Part shown: piece after piece, positions 11,926 through 22,500 of the stretch | Layout: each line of letters begins with the position of its first letter | Numbering within the stretch: the first letter of the stretch is position 1 | Origin: Coccinella septempunctata | Lineage: Eukaryota > Arthropoda > Insecta > Coleoptera > Coccinellidae | DNA: 64,000 nucleotides | Reading direction: 5' to 3' | Assembly: GCF_907165205.1 (NCBI RefSeq) | Contig: NC_058196.1 | Coordinates: forward strand, 24,842,501-24,906,500 | Position numbers and translations under genes: made by a program | The notes under the pieces: generated by a model | Database searches by the model: none | The model's input: only the letters and a program-made list of their open reading frames with translations | What the model was told of the DNA's origin: nothing

Positions 11926-12425
11926 TATAGAGAAGAAAGAATGGAAAAAGAAGCGACGATGTGTGCGCCATCTCGTGTTTCGAATGTGTTACTAATACTG
12001 GTTGGAATATTGATTTGAGGACCATTGAAAAGATTTCATTGTTTTCGTTTTGGGAAACGATTGACAGTCAAATCGTTCATCGGGCAATCTAAGTTTCGTG
12101 AGACTTGGTGTGAGTCTTCATCAATCAATTTGTGTATTGTGTTATAAATGAATGTTAAAAAAGGCATAACAAAACTACCTCGATTCCGTCTTGTATATCT
12201 CTGTAAGGATTTTTTTATTGTGGTTCTGAATATTCTGTAACTAATACGTAAAGAACTCAAATGTGTATGGTATGACGGTATATTGGTCTCAACAAAGTCT
12301 ATATTGGAATCCAACAAGAAACTGTATTGACAGTGCTTTCTCAGCGCCATCTCATTGTCGAATGTGGAAAACACAGACCAAAATATATTCTGTTTTGAAT
12401 GCTAGAGATATGAGGTTAGTTTAGT
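11926..12425. mobile_element. Short relative of the P-like element, truncated
   Basis: The left end carries AAAGATTATAGAGAAGAAAG, close to the terminus of the element at 14821-16575. Inner blocks also match: GCGCCATCTC followed by TTGTCGAATGTGGAAAACAC, GGTTCTGAATATTCTGTAAC, and GCTAGAGATATGAGG near the right end. The right terminus is missing after about 12425. It has no coding capacity and is a deletion derivative of the same family. Confidence 0.6.
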
Positions 12426-13068
12426 TTCTTCGTTGAAAATCTATGATCATTCGAGACAGATTTCATATTATCCTTGTGAAGAATGTTTCAGTCTTTACTT
12501 TTTTTAAGGTTCAAAATCAATGTTCAATTCAGAAACAGATTACTGTTTTTTTTTGTAATTATAATTTAGAAACAGGTTTTCCGTTGTCAATCATCCGAGG
12601 TAATCAAAACAAAGAAAAAGCGTCATCGAACTTACGGCATGCCAAAAAACAGCAGTTTTCACCCGTTATGGAGTGGAATCTTTTCAGAGACCATTACTTC
12701 TTATCGAGTAAAGAGCTTTAGTTTACTTGGAAGGCTATCTTTGATTTTCTCCAAGGAATCACCATCTGCAAAATTCTGCAATTATTGGTTAACACTCCTA
12801 CATCGATCAACCTGTTGAAAGCTCGAATTCAGACTTCTGTTACAATTAGTTTAAGTTCTTTCATACCTCTTATCATTACGGAGACGAAAACATTTCGAAA
12901 CCCACAAATAGCAAAAATCGAAGTATGAGAAACGTTTTCATTTGACCAACTGCATAAGATTCTCTGTTCGCAATACACCATACGGACATGAAACGACAAC
13001 CTTGACAGAAGCTGTCGTAAGATCATAAAAGCGTCAAAATTCAACCAAAATTCTCCAAATACCGAATA
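12426..13068 (+). promoter_or_regulatory. 5' flank of the ubiquilin gene
   Basis: About 640 bp between the P-like derivative and the ubiquilin start codon. It should contain the promoter and 5' UTR, but no TATA box or initiator is clear. An upstream non-coding exon cannot be excluded. Confidence 0.35.
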
Positions 13069-13507
13069 ATGGGCGATGAAACCAGCCAAGAAAAAGACGA
13101 ATCAGAGGAAGAATCCAAGACCATAAACGTAACTGTCAAGACGCAAAAAGACACCCAGAGCCTTGAAGTCGCCGAAGATACCCTTATCTCCACTTTTAAA
13201 GAAATGATCGCGCCTAAATTCGACGCCATTCCTGAGCACCTTCTTCTGATCTTCGCTGGAAAGGTGATGAAAGATCAGATGACCTTGAAACAGCACAACG
13301 TTCAGAACGGTTTCACTATACATCTGGTGATCAAGGCAGTTCCCCCGCCAAATGCGACGAACGAATCTCAAGGCTTGCCAAGGGCTTCTAGTAGCTTCGC
13401 CAACATTGACCAGAGTCCCCTCATTGGTCTGGCCGGTATCGGCGGGTCGAACAGCCCATTTCTAGGTCCAATCCTGTTGGATGAGAATACTGTAAGAGCA
13501 ATTTTGA
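13069..13507 (+). CDS. Ubqn: Ubiquilin exon 1 (ubiquitin-like domain)
   Basis: The start codon ATG at 13069 is followed by an acidic leader (MGDETSQEKDESEEESK) and the ubiquitin-like domain, then a Ser/Gly/Pro-rich linker ending VRAIL. The donor is A|GTAAGT at 13508. The frame stays open past the donor to 13647, but that extension (SKFICVIQFIDFRH...) does not resemble any ubiquilin, which favours splicing. Confidence 0.88.
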
Positions 13508-16500
13508 GTAAGTTCATTTGTGTGATTCAATTTATCGATTTTCGACATCCTGTTGCAGAACTGAATGATTCCGACACAGTTTTTATTCCGAACTTCGGTC
13601 GAATTCAACAAAATTTGTTACCGTTTCTCTATAATCCTCCCTCATGAAATTTAATTATTTCGGCAAACTGCAGTTTCATACTCAGCATGTTATATTCTCA
13701 ACACAACTTTGTGATTATTTCTAACGAAGCCACTCGGCGATATTTTCACGGTATCCGGATTTGGCATCCACGGTGCCGGAAAGATTAAATACGAATCTAC
13801 CCTGCTAACTTCTGATGACAGCGAAGCGAAAAATAATATTCAGATCACAGGTTTCAGGCCGTCAGAACCGTTGGAGATAAATCTATGTTGAAATGGTTTC
13901 AGACACGTTAGAACGCCTAGTTTGATTAGAGCTCGTCTGCTCTTTTCGGTATTAGGTCATGCTGAATGTCGGGAAGTGAAACCTGTTATTATACTGCTCA
14001 ACAATTGATAGGAATAACGCAGCTTTGGTTAACTCATCTGAAACATCTGTTATACATTGCGTTCTATCAGGCAAATCAACGATATTTAAAATTGTTTTTA
14101 TTATATTTTGTTCTACTTTATTGAGTTTAAATACCTTGTCGCATTTGTTGCTTAACCAGTTTTTTCTCGTATGAATCTGAATTTAGATTTGGGTTGGTCA
14201 ACACCTATGGACACACCCTTGTATGGCGCTTCTGAGCAGTACTTCAGGACTTAGGGAGAATCAGGACAATACAATAAAATACAATACAATACAATACAAT
14301 ATAATACAAAACAATTCAATACAATGGACACTAGGTCTGCCTATAGGAACAGCGGCTTTGAAAGAAAGATGACAAAATTAGAAAAATTTTTGATGAGAAT
14401 AAGAGAATTGAATAGGTATTCATCGGCAATCAAATTCACCGGAAATTAAATTTTTTACCATCCCGTACTTTATATACTGATTCAACGCATATTTCGAAAT
14501 ACATCATTACAGCACAAATACCCCAGATCCAAGCTCTGGTCGAAGCCAATCCAGAATTCAGCCAGATCATCAACAACCCAGAACTGATCCGTCAGACTAT
14601 AAACATGGCCACAAACCCATCGCTGATGCAAGAAGTAATGCGACAGCAGGACAGAGCTCTGAGTAACATCGAAAGCCTGCCTGGAGGTAAAACAAGCTGA
14701 CAGTGTACATATACTGAGTTTTATAGCCACAAGGAATAATTTCTTCAACTTGATTTTTTGGCAATATGACACTTCAAAATTAGGTATCATTGAAATCAAA
14801 TTAACATAAAGGTCCATTACCAAAGATTATAGAGTTAGGAAGATAGGAAACCAAGCGTATACACTTGCTGTAGCGCCACCTGGTGGTTCAATTGTTGTAC
14901 TAAGATGCCAAGAATGGTTAAAATATTTATTCGACGGCCATTTGGAGAAACATAATTTGACTTTTGTAAGATTTGAAGAAACATGGCCGTTTTGTTTTGG
15001 TTCTCTTTCCGCTCGTCGTTTATTTAGTTCATTTTAGTCGTTTATTATTAGAGTTTTTTGTGTATTTACTTAGTGAAAACTTCAAAATCAAAGAAAAATA
15101 TCTTTGCTCAAAATGTCTTATGGAAACTATTGTATGGTGAGGAACTGTGGAAACTGTAGTACGAAAGATTCTCCGAATATAAGTTTTTTGAATTTACCAT
15201 AAATATCTGAACGTAAGTATTGAAACTCGTACAATGTGACTCTGATATTGATTGATTTTTATTTTCAGTACTCTGAAGTGAATAGGATTTTCAGTATGTC
15301 CAGACATTAACTTGGTGAACTGCAGTAAAAAAGTTTCTCCTGGAATACGTAGAGTCATTATAAATTCTTTGAGGTTGCATCTCCTAAATACTGAGCAGAA
15401 AAAAGAAATTTGTTCTCTGATGTACGATGAAATTAGTCTATGTGAAGAGTTGCACTTTGGCAATCACCACGTTGTCTATGAGTAAGTGGTGAGACAAGCT
15501 GAGGATGGTATAAAAGAGTAAGTCCAAAACTTCAAGTGAAAAAAACAGAGCAATACAAAGTACTAGAGAAACCAACAGGTCGAATTTGGGAATAATTTTT
15601 AAGTTTAAATCTGATTTTCTCAAAACCAAATAAAATGCACTTGTACTCCTAGGCTCTTACACTACAATTTTATACATTAGAATAGATACACGTATTTCAA
15701 TTTATCACTGATTTTTATCATTTATAGCTGGATATATGTATTATTAGGTTGATATGCAATTCATGTTATTAGTGAAGTTATTTGCATTTTGGAGTTGACT
15801 TGTTATTCTTACATATCTTTACCGATATACAGGTTACACCTATGTAAATTTGTTTTTAATTGTGGCTCTGAAAATTCTGTAACTAATATGTAAAAGAATT
15901 CTTGAGATGTGTTGTATCGAATATTTGTTCATATTAATTTCTGATAAAAATTTTACAAATTCAACTGATTCTATTAATTGGAAAAAAAATGTATTGTGTA
16001 GAAATTACACCTTTGATATATAACATTTCACCATGTTCTGTTGTGTCCTATATTCAGAGCTCAATTATTTGTGTACAAGATGTTTTCAAAGGTGAATGAT
16101 TTTCACCAATTGTACCTTCCGTTAAAAAAAAGCCTGACCTTTGAATACACCATGTACAATCTTCAATTTTGTCAAATTTTTCTATATATTTCAAATAAAA
16201 AGTATAGCAAATCTAACACAGTATTTCATTAATATTAATTGATTCACAACAATGTTTAGATGAAAAAAACATCTTGATCATAAAACAAAGGCCTATTTTT
16301 GTTTTGTCGCTCAGGATGTTTTTTCTGGTTTCGACCAAGTCTACTCGAATTCAATAAAAGGAATAGAATTCGAATTTCGCGCCCTTTTATCGAGGAACAG
16401 AATTCGAATTTCGCGCCCTTCAATTATGAAATAGAAAACTGTCATTCAACAGTTTGAGAGCACGATTCCAGCGCCACCTGATTGTCAATTGTGTGCAACA

Positions 16501-19500
16501 CAGGCCAAAACGTATACGCTTTTTAGTACTAGCGATATGAGGCGGTTTCCTATCTTCCTAACTCTATAATCTTTGGTCCATTACTGGATGGAGAAAACGA
16601 ACAGTTTGGTAAACAGCAACTCTACCCTTATTATTTGACTACCCCCAACATGAGTAGACGTAGGCATATATATGCGATATCTGTACCAGTCAACCAGTCA
16701 TACATCGATTTATTCACACAAAAAACCTGAAAAATATAGTTTTCGCGGAAATTCCTGTTGCCAAGGAAACAAGTTTTTTATTCCTTATTGGTGCAACACT
16801 TCTATCATCACTGAGCATTTTTCTTATGCAGCACTTACTCTCTTATACTTCTTGCCACTTTATCTCACAAATATTCAATATGATGAAGGTCACATCAACA
16901 AACAGGCTTCATCTGCAAGGGGATTTCTTGAGTTTCATCAGTTTCGGTGCTCCATACACCAAGCTCACATAGAGACATATATCGGGTCCGATTAGTTATC
17001 TACACTTAACTGATTCTATGAATCTCAAAGAGGCACATATCTATATCACCACGGACAGCCAGGCCCTGCTAAAGTCCCTGGAATCACACTGCCAGTGATG
17101 TCTACTGACATGGGAGTGCCGTAATACCATAAAGCAACTGGCCAGAGGCAATAAAGTGACTCTACTATGGGTACCAGGGCATTGTGGTGTTGAAGGAAAT
17201 GAGAAAGCCGAGGAATTTGCACAAAGGGCATCAAAGTTAACACCTGCTGGACCTGAGCCTTTCTGTGGGCAAGGAAAACTACAATATAAGGCAGCGGTCT
17301 ATCAGTATGAGTTGAACATCAGAATAACCTTCTGGAGAAACACTCCTGGACTTACCCAGTCAAAGAAATTCGTGATGATTTCACCTACCTACACCAGAAA
17401 ACTGCTGAAGCTGTCACGAGTTAAGCTTCTGGTGATGGCGAATCTGCTGACAGGGTAGTTGGGAGAGTGAGCAGATGAGGTTTGTAGGCTCTATGGATCA
17501 GAAAAAGAAACAGCTGAACTCATGGTATGCAAGTGTCCAGAGCTAGAGGACTCAAGAACCACTCATATGGGAAAACTGGTAATGGATACTCACGAGTATG
17601 AAAGTCCAGGTTTTTGTTCTCTTACTCACAAACACCTTTCATACATTTCTTGGTGTAGCTATACCGATACACTCACCCTTACAGTATTCCTAGAAAAAAT
17701 ATCCACAAGCTGCTCTTGAATTTCATGGGTCATCATGACTCAGAGTAACCCGAGCAAGACTGCTTTCTGCATTCGTCTTCTAAAAGCAAAGGATCATTTT
17801 TCCAAGTCCTGGCAATACAACCCCGTGGAGTATACATATGATTTTCCTAAATTCCTAATCAATTGATATGAAGACATTTTGTGCCACTCCAAGGCTTTCC
17901 TTGCAGGCCTTAATGGGAAAGCTTCTTGACTGCTGATTTCCTCCGGATGTTCACTTCTCTATATCCTTAGTGCCATTCCTAACGTTTGTTGATGGGGTTG
18001 GTATTTCAAAGATTACTCAGAACCACAATCAATTGAATTTTTCAGAGAATGCCTCTCTAATTATCGTGTAATTCCATGTGGTTGTGGTTTTGTGTGAACC
18101 CGTTGTCCACATATTTCCCGTCATTTCCGCAAATGTGACCCAGTCATCCCCTAACCTATCCATAACTCCCTGTGACAGGTACACAGATACTGGAACAGAT
18201 GTTCAGAAACGTGCAGGAGCCGATGATGGATGCAGTCGACGAGAGTCTCCGTCCCAACCCTTACGCGTCCAACGACGGCAACGCGACGGGGGTCCAGCAG
18301 CAGGGCGCAGAGAACAGGGATGCGCTTCCCAACCCCTGGACGTCAGAAAGAAACGCCGAAAACGCCCCCGTTTCGAATACGACCGCGGCGAGGCCGTCGG
18401 CGCCCACCAACTTGACTAATTTGATTCAGCAAATTATGCTCAATACCGAATACGATCAAAGTAGGTAAATAGTTTCTGATGGCGGAGGTAACTTGATTCT
18501 AGGTTTTAAACGTATGACGCAGGCGTGTCTGCGGAGTGTTCACCTTCCATCGGGTATGGTAACTATCGGGGACTGGTCCGGTTTCTCGTGGCATTAAATT
18601 ACCTTGCAACTTCGACAATTAATGTCCGGTGAATGTGGTGGGAAACCATTCCGATTTTTTTGGCCATTTGTATGGTACGTAGGTGGGACGAAAAGCCGCA
18701 ACGTTGGGAAGCCACAATGTTAGGAAGGGATGTCGGAATGAGGGGCAACGCGGCAGCGAATGGGCTTTGCACGAATGAAGTACTCTATAAAGAAAAAGAC
18801 GCCTTCTTGAGTTGGGGGAATTGAAGGAAAAATCATCGAGCTTATCTTATATTATTCCTACCCTCTATAGTTGGGGAGCCCAAGAGGTAAATTCGGATTT
18901 AATCGAGCGTGTCAGATTAATATAAAGGGAGATACCTTAGACCCTGTAGAGTACAGTTGTTAGAACTGTATATAGGGGGAATTGTCTAGGACACCCTGTC
19001 TGAATAGTAAAAAAACGATCATTTTACATACTCGAGCGTGTCAGATTCAGTCACATGTGGTTAATTACATATGTTGAAAAGTATACATTCTCTTAATCTG
19101 ACAATTTCAGCGTGACGAAAATGTCTGGGAGGGCGTTAAACTTACAACAAAAAACGTCACGTGTACATTCTCTAGCGCAGTGGTTTCTTTTCTTATGTTG
19201 AAGCTAATGACTCAAGAATAACGGAAAAATCTGACAGTTCCAGCAAGCCGAAACAATAAAAATTGTCCATAAAGGTCACAAAAATCAGTTTTTCTTCTCT
19301 CCTGGGCTTCGAATTGTTTTGGCATTTATTATAGAAGTTGAAGAGCATAATAATTTCTACAAATTTTGTTCGAAGCAATTTTTTTTAGTTTGAACGTTTT
19401 TGAGATAAATGACTATTAATGTACATCAGACTGGGTTTCTACATTGACCTTGGTCTTTCGCATGTGTGGCTAAGCTCTTCGCCCTTATCACTCTCTAGCT

Positions 19501-22500
19501 CGAAAACGGTTAAGGGTTTGAAAACTTGCTGCACTCAAAAGTTAAGAGTCAGACTGTCAGATTAAGAAAAGCCCCCTTGATTAGTGTCAGATTAATGACG
19601 TTCAACACGTCTGCAGCACCGAGATTAACCATCTGACTATCTCACACGCTCGGGTATGTACAAGTAACGATTTTTTTTTGCATTTTCAAAGGACCGCTGT
19701 GGCCTTGCGTCTCTTTGCCAGTCTCTTGAAAAGTAGCTTCCTTTGGGTCCAATTAACATATCCTCTAAAAATCTGACTCGAACCATTTTCAACTCTTCCG
19801 TATGGCCAGCCCCACCACGCAAACTGTCAGATTAACATGAATATATTATCAGAGACACGTAGAGCATAAACAGTATCGTAATCTGACACGCTCGGGTATG
19901 CATATATGACGATTTTTTTTACATCTTTGAAAACCAGCAGGCGCTTTCCCCACCACTGAAAGTGCAAACATCATAAAACCTTTTTTCTTTCTACCATCTA
20001 ATCTTCAAAATCCACGACGCTCGAGTAAAACCCTATTTAGCATCGTCGGCTCCCCAACTACTACACACATCTGTCGAATAAATGTCACTATGGTAATGTT
20101 GGATTCGGTATGGACGGTGTTGGAAATCCATCCGAACGCCTTTCAATGGTTCGATGGAGTTGGCCTGCGTTCGGTCTAGACGTAGTGCATCAAAGAATGT
20201 TTCAACAATAGGGAATACTCCTTCTCAAGAAAATTATGTATTTTTAATGAAATATCTTTGAAACGTCACATTTGAAATAACCATTTCAACCGTTTCCAAA
20301 AAAAAATTATTTTAAACACTTAAAAATGAAAAATAAAAATGGATATTTAAAGTTTAACACTCCAGTACTCGCGTGGGGTACTACAATACCCCAGGCTTCA
20401 CGTATTGTTTATGTATCTATCGGACGCGCGAGTACTGGAGTGTTAAAGCACTTTATGAGAATTGCACAAGCTGGCAACATCGACTGAAATATGCCTTGAT
20501 AATAAAGGACAGCAAATGCATTATCTTGATGAGATAGACAAAGATGGCTGTCTATGAAGTCTGCAACGAACGAGGAAGGTCGTAAAATTTTATGGGATTC
20601 TTATGGCCGGTTGCAGTTGAAGCTCTCCAGTGAGTTTGCGCCTGTAGATCAACAGCTGTTATTTTATAAACAAGCTGATTGTACATTGTCTTGTATGCAC
20701 TGTTGCCAAATCGTAAACTCCCCACAAAGCGATTTAAATTTCAAAACCCCATATTTGAAGGACGATTTTGAATAGTTTCCGTGAATTTGAAAAAATCATG
20801 AATGAAACTCATAATTATTCAGTTTATACTTGCATATGCAGTGATAACCCAAATTGAGGAGAATTCCCCACTATTTCATTGTCTGGTAGCCATTTCCTAC
20901 TGTCAAAAGTGTTACCAAACCTCATCCCCCGGTTTCCAATTCGAAACTGAACCCTTATCGCTTCATATCCTAACGAAAACCAACACTTATTGGAGTTCAA
21001 GCTAAACACGGCATAAGACTCGCAGAGGAACTTTTACATAAGACTCTGGAGCATCGTTAGATATTCTTATCCTAGTGAAGAATAAAGGTACACGTGATAT
21101 ACGATGAGGTGAAGGAACAAGCAGGTGTGTTGAAAAGAAGCCTTATTCAGCCTTATTCAATGAATACGTGGTGTGGAACGTGTCACATTTCTACAGCCAA
21201 CCGACTGCTTTTATAATAGTGAACGCATTATACATCGCGAAGGATGCGCTAATAAGCTACAAGACGCCGTGAATCTTGAAGGTTGTCGTGAATTGTATGT
21301 CAATACCAGCACCAAGCACTCCTTGAGCTTGTGTGTGTCGGTTTCTTTCTCAACCGCCTCAATCACCAACTTCTACCGCCTTTGAAAGGCGAGAGCTCAT
21401 GAATCTGCACGTTCTCCATTTCCACCAGCTGTTCGTCGAATCCACGCCGCATCGAAAGATGTAAATGCGGTTTCGGCAGATGAAAATATACGCGAACAGA
21501 TACGGAACTATTAAAATAAAACGAAGCTCTACGGGTATCGCGAAATTCCGAAGGCGGACACGTGAAATCTCGTGCGACGTTTGCTTGCTGTATGGCGGCG
21601 CTATTCTTCAATAAAAACCGTATAAACCGTTCGTGCGGTAGCTAGCACGATTATTGCCTCCCAGAAGAGCGGGGTGAACGTGGAACCGATCGACGATCGC
21701 GTGGCGATAAGTGGGAAACACTCGGCGTGGAAAAACGGGCTCGAGTTAGCGGGAAAGTTCACAGTTTCAATCACGGCGGCTAAAATGTGTTCGTTATGGT
21801 CCGATGGAGGGTCGCGATAAACCGGCGGCACTTTATGGTAATTCGGGGAAAAACAGTTTTGAGAGATTTCCGCTGAAAAAGGTCGGCTGGAATGTTGGAT
21901 TCATCTCGTTTTATCTCATCTAATTTGGACATTCGTTTCCGTTGGATTACTGAAAGGAAGTGGCTCTGGTAATTCATCTTGTAGGCACTCGAATTAAATA
22001 CTCGACGTTTAAGTGCTTCTAGTTCATTATTTAGAGTAATGATCTGGGAAGAAAAAAATCGCAATCACCATGAAGGGAAATTATTGATGAAGTTATTGTA
22101 GGATTCATTCGGCTGTTTCCATCAACAGCACTGGGCTTAATGCTTACTTCGCTTAAATTAAAATTTGTGTCACGAAATACTCGCATGTATTAAAAAATAC
22201 GATATACAAAATATTTTAGAATGAAAAATCTAAAACAAATAGGTTTTAGGTTTTCCCACAATCAATTGTCAACCTAAAAAGATCATTATAATTGATCATG
22301 AATGGATTTGCCCCTCTGAAAAGTGAATACTGAACAAAATTTATTGAAACAGAGGTGGAACAGGGACATAATGGGGAAAAGGCCTAGCAGTTCACCCCCC
22401 TGAGTGCTTCCCCTCCCCCCGGGTTTGCACACCAGCAGAAAATCATATAGTAGCTGTGGAACACGAACAGGATGGGAAAAGACACAGTAGTTAACCACTG

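Larger units (their letters stand above)
14821..16575 (+). mobile_element. P-element-like transposon relic with THAP remnant
   Basis: Both ends carry CAAAGATTATAGAGTTAGGA as inverted repeats of about 30 bp. They are flanked by the direct repeat GTCCATTAC (14812-14820 and 16576-16584), close to the 8-bp duplication of P-type elements. More subterminal matches occur (GCGCCACCTG, CGTATAC). The interior encodes remnants of a THAP-type transposase. It lies in ubiquilin intron 2. A deletion derivative is at 11926-12425. A short piece of TIR family A sits inside at about 16090-16165. Confidence 0.72.

Noticed and set aside
13815..13850. Hammerhead-ribozyme-like core (CTGATGA followed by GAAA) in ubiquilin intron 1
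   Set aside because: Stem II would have at most two base pairs and no convincing stems I and III form; probably chance.
20554..20775. 73-codon frame with several cysteines in ubiquilin intron 3
   Set aside because: No signal peptide, no family resemblance, and no splice sites in the right phase to belong to ubiquilin.
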